Assembly: GCA_024645155.1 (NCBI GenBank)
Contig: JAHEGF010000005.1
Span: 22,239 to 33,888 of the forward strand
Direction: 5' to 3'
DNA: 11,650 nucleotides
From: Phyllobacteriaceae bacterium
GTDB taxonomy: Bacteria; Pseudomonadota; Alphaproteobacteria; Rhizobiales; Rhizobiaceae
The position numbers and the translations under genes are program-made. The notes beneath the pieces are model-generated. The model worked only from the letters and a program-made list of their open reading frames with translations, ran no database searches and was not told the DNA's origin. Below are positions 1 to 6,731 of this stretch, one piece after another. How positions within the stretch are numbered: position 1 is the first letter of the stretch; each line of letters opens with the position of its first letter.

Positions 1-578
1 AGGGTATCGAGTATGACTATGTCGCCTGGCATCTCCGCCGCAGCGAACACCGAAACGAAGCGTATCTGAAAATCAATCCTCAAGGTCTCGTACCCGCGCT
101 CGTCTGGTCGAACGGAACGGTGTTGGCGCAATCGCTGGCAATTTTGGAATTTCTCGATGAAATGGTACCGGCGCCGCCACTTTTACCGGCTGACACGGGT
201 GGCCGGGGACGCGTGCGAATGCTTTCGCAGATGATCGGGTGCGATATTCACCCCGTCAATAATTTGCGCATTCTCACTGCGTTGCGTGAGCGGTACGGGG
301 CTGACGACGCAGCCGTCGCCGACTGGTTCCGCCACTGGGTAAACGAGACTTTCAAACCGCTGGAGCAGATGCTTGCAACCGATTCACAAACTGGAACATT
401 CTGCCATGGCGACAGTCCAGGTATGGCCGACATTTGCCTAGTCGCCCAGGTGGCCAACAATGCACGCTTCAATGTCGACATGGCCCCCTATCCGACCATC
501 GGCCGGATAAACGCAGCCTGCCTGAAACTGGACAGCTTTCAACAAGCCGCTCCGGCATACCAGCCCGATGCGGAATGA
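1..578 (+). CDS. maiA: Maleylacetoacetate isomerase (zeta-class GST fold), 5'-truncated
   Basis: This enzyme uses glutathione to isomerise maleylacetoacetate to fumarylacetoacetate in cytosolic tyrosine/phenylalanine breakdown. The reading frame is open from base 3 at the window edge, giving 191 residues, so roughly 20 N-terminal residues, including the catalytic serine-rich loop, lie outside. What is visible fits the zeta class well: the end of the thioredoxin-like domain with NPQGLVPAL and the glutathione-contacting QSLAILEFLDE, then the helical domain with CDIHPVNNLRIL, GDSPGMADICLVAQV, YPTIGRI and a C-terminal QPDA. The GTG at base 120 is internal, not a start. The gene converges on mccA with only 3 bp between stops and no obvious terminator hairpin. 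Its upstream partners (homogentisate dioxygenase and fumarylacetoacetase are usual) are not visible. A general glutathione S-transferase is the alternative, but the motif set favours MaiA. Confidence 0.88.
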   Translation, partial: GIEYDYVAWHLRRSEHRNEAYLKINPQGLVPALVWSNGTVLAQSLAILEFLDEMVPAPPLLPADTGGRGRVRMLSQMIGCDIHPVNNLRILTALRERYGADDAAVADWFRHWVNETFKPLEQMLATDSQTGTFCHGDSPGMADICLVAQVANNARFNVDMAPYPTIGRINAACLKLDSFQQAAPAYQPDAE

Positions 579-581
579 CGC

Positions 582-2576
582 CTATTCGTCCCCGGCAAAG
601 CGGATCAAAAGCGCGCCTTCCTGAACCTGGTCGCCTTCGGCGGCACGAATTTCAGCGACCATGGCATCGCGCGGAGCACGCAATGTATGTTCCATTTTCA
701 TGGCTTCCATGACCAGCAGCGCCTGCCCCTTTTCAACCGAATCGCCCGGTGCAACCGAAACGATCTTGACCAGGCCGGGCATCGGTGCGGTCAGATTGTT
801 GCCGCCGGCAACCGCGTCGAAATCGCGATTCATCGGATCATCGACCGCAACGGAAAAACTGTAACCGCCGGAAAATACCGTGACACCCTTCGGGGTCCTT
901 GCCACGGTTGCCGAAAGGCTGCTGGCACCGTCGGAAACAGTCCACAACCTGCCTGAACGGTGCAAGGACACGCGGCGTTGGTCTTCGCCGGCGCCGACAA
1001 TGAAACGGCCCTTGCCATCGGGTGCGATACGCAGACGCTGGCGTTCATCGTCCTCACCGACCAGAACGGACTGCGTCCGCGGGTTGAAATGGCTGTAGCT
1101 GCGTACGGAAACCCAAGGATCGTTGCCGGCAATCGGGTCGGCAAGGCCCGATGCCCGGATTGCAGCAAGAATCGGGGCAAGCTGCGGCAATTGCGGCTCG
1201 GCAACAAGATCACCCAGGTTCCGGTCGATCAATCCGGTATCGACGTCGCCGGCGGCAAATCCGCCATGGCCCGCCAGTGCCGCCAGAAAGGCGATATTGG
1301 TGACGGTTCCGGCGATCTCGGTGCCGCGCAAAGTACGTTCCAGGGCTTCAAGTGCGCTGCCGCGATCAGCGCCGTGGACAACCAGCTTCGCAATCATCGG
1401 ATCATAGAATGGCGATATCGCATCGCCAGCCCGCACACCGGTTTCGATCCGTTGCTCTGCGCCAGTTTCGGCAATGTCGGGAAAGCGCAGGTGATGCAAG
1501 GTACCGGTCGCGGGAAGAAATCCGCGCGCTGCGTCTTCAGCATAAATACGCGCCTCGAACGAATGGCCATTCAACGCAATCTGGCCTTGTTCCCGGGGCA
1601 GTTTTTCGCCCGACGCAACCCGCAATTGCCACTCGACCAGATCGATCCCGGTAATCATCTCGGTCACCGGGTGTTCGACCTGGAGGCGCGTGTTCATTTC
1701 CATGAACCAGAAGCCGTCCGGTCTGAGCCCCTTTGATCCGTCGACAATGAATTCGATGGTGCCCGCCCCGGAATAGCTGATCGCCTTGGCCGCTTTGACG
1801 GCGGCACCGGTCATTGCCGCGCGCATTTTCTCGGTCATTCCCGGTGCCGGCGCTTCCTCGATCACCTTCTGGTGGCGCCGCTGCAATGAACAGTCACGTT
1901 CAAAAAGATGGACGGCATTGCCATGATTATCGCCAAAAACCTGAACTTCGATGTGACGGGGTTTTTCGATGTACTTCTCTACCAGCACCTTGTCATCGCC
2001 GAATGCCGCCTTGGCCTCGCGCCGCGCCGCCGACAATTCATCTGCAAAATCGTCGGGACTGTCGACCTTGCGCATTCCCTTGCCGCCACCACCGGCGCGC
2101 GCCTTGATGAGCACCGGATACCCGATCTCGCGCGCCTTCGATGCCAGCACGACAAGCTCCTGCGCCTCGCCGTGATACCCCGGCACAACCGGTACACCGG
2201 CTTTTTCCATTAGGCGCTTGGCCGCATCCTTGAGCCCCATCGACCGGATGGAGCTTGCCGACGGTCCGATGAAGACCAGTCCTGCTGCTTCGACCGCATC
2301 GACAAAATCCGGGTTTTCCGACAGGAAGCCATATCCGGGATGGATCGCTTCGGCACCAGTTTCTTCGGCCGCGGCAATGATGTTCTCTGCGACCAGGTAA
2401 CTTTCACCGACCGGCGCGGCTCCGATATGCACGGCCTCATCCGCCTCCGCTACATGCATCGCATTGGCATCTGCGTCGGAATAGACCGCGACCGTCGCGA
2501 TACCCATCCGTCGCGCCGTCTTGATGACACGGCAGGCGATCTCACCACGGTTGGCTATGAGGATTTTGGTGAACAT
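582..2576 (-). CDS. mccA: Methylcrotonyl-CoA carboxylase alpha subunit (biotin carboxylase + biotin carrier)
   Basis: This 664-residue subunit carboxylates its own biotin with ATP and bicarbonate, then hands the CO2 to the beta subunit for leucine breakdown. Domains in order: biotin carboxylase N-domain from residue 1 (KILIANRGEIACRVI); ATP-grasp core with the glycine loop GGGGKGM at about 162-168 and the signature MNTRLQVEHPVTE at 294-306; biotin carboxylase C-domain to about 445; a linking region; and a C-terminal biotinyl domain with EAMKME, whose Lys627 is the biotinylation site. The length suits MCC alpha (about 650-670). The start is the usual MFTKILIANRG, preceded by a weak GAGAAA ribosome site. 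It lies 52 bp downstream of mccB in the same direction, so one operon is likely. Propionyl-CoA or geranyl-CoA carboxylase alpha is the alternative; the adjacent mccB and nearby ivd favour MCC. Confidence 0.92.
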   Translation of the reverse strand: MFTKILIANRGEIACRVIKTARRMGIATVAVYSDADANAMHVAEADEAVHIGAAPVGESYLVAENIIAAAEETGAEAIHPGYGFLSENPDFVDAVEAAGLVFIGPSASSIRSMGLKDAAKRLMEKAGVPVVPGYHGEAQELVVLASKAREIGYPVLIKARAGGGGKGMRKVDSPDDFADELSAARREAKAAFGDDKVLVEKYIEKPRHIEVQVFGDNHGNAVHLFERDCSLQRRHQKVIEEAPAPGMTEKMRAAMTGAAVKAAKAISYSGAGTIEFIVDGSKGLRPDGFWFMEMNTRLQVEHPVTEMITGIDLVEWQLRVASGEKLPREQGQIALNGHSFEARIYAEDAARGFLPATGTLHHLRFPDIAETGAEQRIETGVRAGDAISPFYDPMIAKLVVHGADRGSALEALERTLRGTEIAGTVTNIAFLAALAGHGGFAAGDVDTGLIDRNLGDLVAEPQLPQLAPILAAIRASGLADPIAGNDPWVSVRSYSHFNPRTQSVLVGEDDERQRLRIAPDGKGRFIVGAGEDQRRVSLHRSGRLWTVSDGASSLSATVARTPKGVTVFSGGYSFSVAVDDPMNRDFDAVAGGNNLTAPMPGLVKIVSVAPGDSVEKGQALLVMEAMKMEHTLRAPRDAMVAEIRAAEGDQVQEGALLIRFAGDE

Positions 2577-2628
2577 ATTTGTTTCTCGCTTCGAGCTATC
2601 GGCAATAAGATGGTCTTTGGAAATTCAA

Positions 2629-4236
2629 CTACATCCTGAACAGGCCAAATTTCGTATCCGGCACCGGCGCGTTGAGTGCGGCGGAAAGTGACAGGCCGAC
2701 CACATCGCGCGTTCGCGCCGGATCGATGATACCGTCATCCCAAAGCCTTGCCGATGAGTAGAGCGGGTTGCCTTCGCGTTCATATTTTTCGAGGATCGGC
2801 TTTCTAAACGCTGCCTCCTCGTCCGCTGACCAGGTTCCGCCTTTGCGTTCGATACCCTCGCGCTTGACCAGCGCCAGTACGGTTGCAGCCTGCTCGCCTC
2901 CCATCACCGAAATACGCGCATTTGGCCACATCCACAGGAATCGCGGCGAATAGGCCCGTCCGCACATGCCGTAGTTGCCGGCGCCATAGGACCCGCCGAT
3001 GATGATGGTGATTTTCGGAACCTGCGCCGTGGCGACAGCAGTCACCAGCTTGGCTCCGTCCTTGGCAATGCCACCGGCCTCGTATTTGCTGCCAACCATG
3101 AAACCGGTGATGTTTTGCAAGAATAGTAGCGGGATTTTCCGCTGACAGCACAACTCAACAAAATGAGCACCCTTTTGTGCGCTTTCAGAAAAAAGGATAC
3201 CGTTATTGGCAATGATCCCCACTGGCATACCATGGATATGGGCGAACCCGGTTATCAGTGTCGTTCCATAGTTGGTCTTGAACTCGTCGAATTCTGAACC
3301 ATCGGCGATACGCGCAATGATCTCCCGCACGTCATAGGGTTGACGGGCATCCGCGGGGACGACGCCATAGAGCTCGTCGGACGGGAAAACGGGCGCAACC
3401 GGATCACGAAGAACTGTCGCCAGCCGTTTGGAACGATTCAGATTCTTGACGATCCGGCGCACCAGGGCCAGCGCATGATCGTCGTCGATCGCATAGTGGT
3501 CAGCGACGCCGGATTGCCGCGTATGCAAATCGGCACCACCGAGGTCCTCGGCACTCACCTCTTCCCCGGTCGCCGCCTTCACCAGCGGCGGACCGCCCAG
3601 AAAGATGGTGCCCTGCTTGCGGACCATGATTGTTTCATCGCTCATCGCCGGCACGTATGCGCCACCCGCTGTGCAAGAGCCCATGACACAGGCGATTTGC
3701 GGAATTCCGGCCGCGCTCATGTTGGCCTGGTTATAGAAGATGCGTCCGAAATGCTCGCGGTCCGGAAAAACTTCATCCTGGTTTGGCAAGTTCGCACCGC
3801 CAGAATCCACCAGGTAGATGCATGGCAGGTTGTTCTGGGCGGCGATCTCTTGGGCGCGCAGGTGCTTCTTGACCGTCATCGGGTAATAGCTGCCGCCTTT
3901 TACCGTTGCATCATTGATGACGATGACACACTCGGTTCCCTCTATGCGGCCGATCCCGGTAATAACGCCCGCCGAAGTGATGTCGCCACTATACATCTCC
4001 CAGGCCGCAAACTGTCCGATTTCAAGAAATGGCGAGCCTTTGTCGAGCAATTCTGAAAGCCGGTCGCGGGGCAGCAGCTTGCCGCGGGCAACGTGGCGCT
4101 CACGTGCCTGGTCGGAGCCGCCACGTTCGACGATTGCAGACTTTGCCGCGAGATCGGCGAGAAGTTTGCGCATGACGGCGGAATTGCCGCGAAACGTTTC
4201 CGCATTTGTGGAAAGGGAAGATTTGAGCACAGTCAT
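2629..4236 (-). CDS. mccB: Methylcrotonyl-CoA carboxylase beta subunit (carboxyltransferase)
   Basis: It moves the carboxyl group from biotin to 3-methylcrotonyl-CoA, giving 3-methylglutaconyl-CoA. The protein has 535 residues, the normal length for MCC beta, and an intact crotonase-type double carboxyltransferase fold. Visible conserved blocks are YLVDSGGANLPNQ (141-153), GSCTAGGAYVPAMSDE (186-201, an acyl-CoA/oxyanion region), LFLQNITGFMVG (371-382), GGSYGAGNYGMCGRAYSPR (414-432) and MGGEQAA (445-451). I chose the ATG at 4236 over an in-frame TTG eight codons upstream because a GAGG ribosome site sits 7 nt before this ATG and the usual family length results. Its ATG overlaps the TGA of a 58-codon upstream ORF (ATGA). 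The gene is followed after 52 bp by mccA. A propionyl-CoA carboxylase beta subunit looks different and is unlikely. Confidence 0.93.
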   Translation of the reverse strand: MTVLKSSLSTNAETFRGNSAVMRKLLADLAAKSAIVERGGSDQARERHVARGKLLPRDRLSELLDKGSPFLEIGQFAAWEMYSGDITSAGVITGIGRIEGTECVIVINDATVKGGSYYPMTVKKHLRAQEIAAQNNLPCIYLVDSGGANLPNQDEVFPDREHFGRIFYNQANMSAAGIPQIACVMGSCTAGGAYVPAMSDETIMVRKQGTIFLGGPPLVKAATGEEVSAEDLGGADLHTRQSGVADHYAIDDDHALALVRRIVKNLNRSKRLATVLRDPVAPVFPSDELYGVVPADARQPYDVREIIARIADGSEFDEFKTNYGTTLITGFAHIHGMPVGIIANNGILFSESAQKGAHFVELCCQRKIPLLFLQNITGFMVGSKYEAGGIAKDGAKLVTAVATAQVPKITIIIGGSYGAGNYGMCGRAYSPRFLWMWPNARISVMGGEQAATVLALVKREGIERKGGTWSADEEAAFRKPILEKYEREGNPLYSSARLWDDGIIDPARTRDVVGLSLSAALNAPVPDTKFGLFRM

Positions 4237-4409
4237 GAGGTCGCCTCGTTGGTTGACCAATCCTGCCGCTGGCGCAGGGACAGCAAGCCCCGTCCGGTGG
4301 CCAGGATTGCCCGGTCGAATGTATCAATATCTGCAAACAGGAGTTTGCCCAGATGTTTTTGCAGGTTGGATGCAATCAAGAGAAACGGCCTAACAAAAAG
4401 CCGCTGCAT
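4233..4409 (-). CDS. Possible 58-residue small protein or leader peptide upstream of mccB
   Basis: This short ORF begins MQRLFVRPFLLIAS and ends TNEATS. I do not recognise it. The case for translation is contextual: a strong GGAGG ribosome site stands 5 nt before the ATG, and its TGA overlaps the mccB ATG as ATGA, the classic arrangement for translational coupling. The mccB ribosome site lies inside its last codons. The peptide is basic, has one short hydrophobic stretch near the N terminus, no cysteine and no clear signal peptide or membrane helix. It could be a leader peptide that couples ribosomes into mccB, a small protein, or a chance ORF in the operon leader. A second start in the same frame (4466) lacks comparable support. 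Confidence 0.4.
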   Translation of the reverse strand: MQRLFVRPFLLIASNLQKHLGKLLFADIDTFDRAILATGRGLLSLRQRQDWSTNEATS

Positions 4410-4539
4410 TTTTGCCTCCGTAGCTCCAGTTCCAATGAAACAGGAGCCGGCTTTGGTGCCGGACAATTCGATATTCCATGGGCGGCGCGATTTGCGCCGC
4501 CAGACCAGTTGTTCATGAGATGCCCCTTCCTTATTGCGA
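4410..4539. other. Non-coding gap between the secreted protein gene and the mcc leader region
   Basis: Together with the small ORF this makes a stretch of about 300 bases without an established gene. It holds a perfect GC-rich hairpin (4481-4501), a smaller CCGGC/GCCGG hairpin with a 6-nt loop (4447-4462), and a GGAAGGGG ribosome-like stretch before an ATG at 4516 that opens a 46-codon ORF of doubtful value. I could not find a convincing sigma70 promoter for mccBA here. The operon may start here from a non-canonical promoter or be read from upstream. Confidence 0.5.
4481..4501 (-). terminator. Candidate terminator hairpin after the secreted-protein gene
   Basis: GGCGGCGC and GCGCCGCC form a perfect 8-bp stem around a 5-nt loop, 38 bp past the stop at 4540. 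No T run follows on either strand, so intrinsic termination is uncertain. It may instead be a processing or Rho-associated structure in the mcc leader. Confidence 0.4.
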
Positions 4540-5334
4540 TCAGTCGATCCTGCGCATGCCCGCTTCGCGTTCGTTGATTACATAGACGGTCTTCTTTTTC
4601 ACACCGCGCGGCAGGTCGACTGACAATGCGAAATCCGTCGAACCTGCCGGCTGTCCGCATTTACCCTGCATGCTGAAAACGAGCACATGAAATGACGGTT
4701 CGCCATCCGTGTCCGGCACTTCAAACACCGTCAGTTCCGCCTGTTCCGCATTGCACGCGCGGCCTGCGGCCAGTTTTCCTGTGATCGTATATCCGGCACT
4801 GGACGCCATCCCGCTTGCGTCGTTGACTTCGAAATAGGGTATCCAAGCACCGTCGCCAAGCGGCTCACTTTCAACAACAAAGCCGGTCCCCGCGCTATTG
4901 CCCGCACTCATGCTAACTTCTTTGTAAGGTTGGCCCTGCGCGGGTTTCGCCACCACACGCACCGCCGCGCCGCCCCAATCGGACGGCAGCAGGACAGTCG
5001 CAGTCTGATCGACCGGCTGGAAAATGTCGGGGCACCCGCCATCGGGAAAGGATTGAAGGACGATTGCGTGGCCGGGGCCGCTCTCTGTCTTCGCGGTGAC
5101 GACGCGGATACCGGCCTGCGCATAGCAACTGTTGGCGTAACGCAATGTCATGTTCAAAACCGGCCTCGCCGCATCATCGATATATCCGTCCACGGCAGAA
5201 AGTTCCGGCGCATTGGCCAGTGACACGATCCGGTCTTCATCGAATTGAACGGTTGCAGACATTGCTCTCCCGTCGACAAGGCAACACGATACCAGCGCCA
5301 AAATTGTACCGGCAATGTGACCGCGGTTGCTCAT
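4540..5334 (-). CDS. Secreted protein of unknown function, two similar Cys-pair domains
   Basis: I do not recognise this 264-residue protein. Residues 1 to about 24-27 look like a Sec signal peptide: a short basic start, the hydrophobic core IAGTILALVSCCLV, then GRA-MSA with likely cleavage after Ala24 or Ala27. The mature part has exactly four cysteines (70, 101, 194, 226) in two pairs spaced 31 and 32 residues. Around each pair the same pattern recurs: a beta-rich stretch with Cys, about 30 residues, Cys, then a hydrophobic strand and a final VRVVAKP or TVYVINE strand. This suggests a duplicated beta-sandwich domain with one disulfide each. The gene lies 78 bp downstream of the protease gene in the same direction, with a strong hairpin between them. 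It might be a partner, inhibitor or substrate of the protease, or an unrelated exported protein. No catalytic motif was seen. Confidence 0.75.
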   Translation of the reverse strand: MSNRGHIAGTILALVSCCLVDGRAMSATVQFDEDRIVSLANAPELSAVDGYIDDAARPVLNMTLRYANSCYAQAGIRVVTAKTESGPGHAIVLQSFPDGGCPDIFQPVDQTATVLLPSDWGGAAVRVVAKPAQGQPYKEVSMSAGNSAGTGFVVESEPLGDGAWIPYFEVNDASGMASSAGYTITGKLAAGRACNAEQAELTVFEVPDTDGEPSFHVLVFSMQGKCGQPAGSTDFALSVDLPRGVKKKTVYVINEREAGMRRID

Positions 5335-5375
5335 TTTGGATTTCCAGTTGCATCCCTGTTCATCGTTTACGTCAA

Positions 5376-5403
5376 TCCGGGCCCGGATGTGACCGGGCCC
5401 GGA
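5376..5403 (-). terminator. Strong 11-bp GC hairpin between protease and secreted-protein genes
   Basis: TCCGGGCCCGG and CCGGGCCCGGA pair perfectly across a 6-nt loop, 9 bp past the protease stop. Each arm is itself a palindrome (CCGGGCCCGG). No T run follows in the transcribed direction (ATTGAC comes next), so it may terminate, attenuate, or stabilise the 3' end of the protease transcript. Confidence 0.55.
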
Positions 5404-5412
5404 ATTTCCTTG

Positions 5413-6498
5413 TCAGTACTTGGCTTTCCAGCTCTTCAGATTGTCGAATACCGCTTCGCGGATGCGCGTTGCACCATTATATCCTGTTGAATCAACGCCA
5501 TAAGCATGTATCCCGTAGATCGTACGCTTGTTGCTGCTGCTCCAGTAGACATAGACGCCGCTGCCGCTCATGCCACCCGCGGTATCACACGGATAATAGA
5601 GGCGGTACGTGGTGATGATCTTCATGCCGCAGAAGGAATGCCACATCGTCCCAAACGGCTTGTCGCCCGGATAGCCGTTGATGTTGACATTGTACTTGGG
5701 CATCGGATTTTTCCAGCCATATCCCATCCAGCCAACCGTGTTTCCGATATCCTGGTTGAGAACGATCATCGCGTAGTCGTAGTTGCGCTTGTGATCGCGC
5801 GTCCAGCCCTTGACGGAAAGCGCCCGTTTCCAGCCGATCTTGCCATAGGGGCGGGTCGAGCCGTTCTGGCCCGGCGAGAATGAAAGCGCCGAATACCATT
5901 TGTCGTTGCTGGTATTGTAGACGCAATGACCGGCGGTCAGTACGTGCCTCGGGCCGATCAATGTTCCAGTGCACCCGACGTCGATGCGCCCGGCGGTGCG
6001 GTACGGATAGCTGGTCGTGCCATTGATGCGAACCCTGGTATCGGCACCGATAACGCTTTCACCTTTCAGCGACTCGTTCTCAAATGCATCGTTGGCCTCG
6101 TTGGAGCCTTCCATGCCGGCTTCGATGACACCGTCAGTGCTTTCGCCTTCGATCGACTCGATGGCATTGAGCATCGCCTGTACGGCCTCGTCGGTGGGCG
6201 GAACAAGCTCCACTTCCCCGTCCGGTGTCACGGAAACAGCAGTCAGTTCATCACGCGCCTGTTCGGCGGATAGTGTCGCGGCTTCCTTGATGTAGACATC
6301 GACTATCGGCAGTTCGGATGGCGGAACAAATTGTGCCCGGTCGTCAAATTCGACCGATCCCGGCTGCGGCGGCGCTGCGCCGCCATTTCCGGCAAATCCA
6401 TCCTCGCTGCTTTGCGCAAAAGCATGGCCGGCAAAAGCCGCAACCGCGAAAGTCGAGGCTACAAACAGTCGTGTCGATTTGGTTTTTGGAGTAGTCAT
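5413..6498 (-). CDS. Secreted V8-like serine endopeptidase (S1B), probably Glu-specific
   Basis: This is a 361-residue exported protease precursor. I chose the ATG at 6498 because it gives a clean signal peptide (basic MTTPKTKSTR, then a hydrophobic core ending GHAFA, cleaved after Ala28) and has an AGGGA ribosome site 8-9 nt upstream; the frame stays open for 47 more codons without signal features. An acidic, Glu-rich propeptide runs from about 29 to 147. The chymotrypsin-fold domain follows, with the triad His191 in LTAGHC, Asp241 in NYDYAMIV and Ser311 in GGMSGSG. Cys176-Cys192 and Cys290-Cys304 are likely disulfides. GIHAYG with His331 matches the GIHWGG position of staphylococcal V8 protease, where that His binds the substrate glutamate; this supports Glu specificity. 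It probably digests proteins outside the cytoplasm. A separate CRP-type promoter lies upstream. The specificity is inferred. Confidence 0.88.
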   Translation of the reverse strand: MTTPKTKSTRLFVASTFAVAAFAGHAFAQSSEDGFAGNGGAAPPQPGSVEFDDRAQFVPPSELPIVDVYIKEAATLSAEQARDELTAVSVTPDGEVELVPPTDEAVQAMLNAIESIEGESTDGVIEAGMEGSNEANDAFENESLKGESVIGADTRVRINGTTSYPYRTAGRIDVGCTGTLIGPRHVLTAGHCVYNTSNDKWYSALSFSPGQNGSTRPYGKIGWKRALSVKGWTRDHKRNYDYAMIVLNQDIGNTVGWMGYGWKNPMPKYNVNINGYPGDKPFGTMWHSFCGMKIITTYRLYYPCDTAGGMSGSGVYVYWSSSNKRTIYGIHAYGVDSTGYNGATRIREAVFDNLKSWKAKY

Positions 6499-6533
6499 GA
6501 TGTGGTCCCTTTCATCTGCCCCCGCTGGTTGGC

Positions 6534-6553
6534 ATTTGGAAGAGTTTCCAAAT
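6534..6553. repeat. 8-bp inverted repeat in the protease leader
   Basis: ATTTGGAA and TTCCAAAT form a perfect dyad with a 4-bp spacer, 36-55 bp before the protease ATG. It lies within the predicted untranslated leader, so it could be an RNA hairpin or a repressor operator. Nothing in the sequence says which. Confidence 0.5.
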
Positions 6554-6654
6554 CGAAGGTCCCATCCCCGCTTGTCAGGCCGAGCGAACAAGTGCGGAAA
6601 AAGCCATTGGCCTCTCCGTCGTTCGCCCAACCTGCCCACAGGGAAAAGAACTTC

Positions 6655-6704
6655 ATCACGACCTATATTTGAGATATTGTTTTACGACTGTGACAAAGAT
6701 CACA
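6655..6704 (-). promoter_or_regulatory. Putative CRP-activated promoter for the protease gene
   Basis: TGTGACAAAGATCACA (6689-6704) is a perfect TGTGA-N6-TCACA match to the Escherichia coli CRP consensus. A -10-like TATAGG reads on the minus strand at 6667-6662, which would start transcription near 6655. That puts the site centre (6696.5) at about -41.5, the class II activator position. The leader would be about 157 nt. Alphaproteobacterial CRP/FNR proteins differ in preference, so which regulator binds is an inference. The site begins 28 bp past the ivd stop. Confidence 0.5.
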
Positions 6705-6731
6705 AAAGACAAAGAAAGTTGCATTTAGCGC

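Larger units (their letters stand above)
6499..6731. other. Intergenic region between ivd and the protease gene
   Basis: This 233-bp region has no plausible gene. It carries the CRP-type site and -10 box near its ivd side and the ATTTGGAA/TTCCAAAT dyad near the protease start. No clear intrinsic terminator for ivd was seen. Confidence 0.6.

Noticed and set aside
960..1736. 258-codon plus-strand ORF
   Set aside because: It lies wholly antisense to mccA, whose protein is clearly conserved, and the translation shows no domain-like pattern. It is a codon-bias shadow.
3340..4056. 238-codon plus-strand ORF
   Set aside because: It is antisense to the conserved mccB frame and has no recognisable motif.
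4376..4516. 46-codon minus-strand ORF with a GGAAGGGG upstream
   Set aside because: It contains the GC hairpin, overlaps the better-supported 58-codon ORF in another frame, and has low-complexity composition. I mention it only as a possibility in the leader finding.
5366..5375. TTGACGTAAA on the minus strand, like a -35 box or an ACGT-centred operator
   Set aside because: At 17 bp there is only TGCAAC as a -10, and the start would leave no room for a ribosome site. The dyad matches at 8 of 10 positions, too short to call.
6499..6639. 47-codon upstream extension of the protease frame
   Set aside because: It lacks a ribosome site, would bury the signal peptide, and covers the predicted leader dyad.
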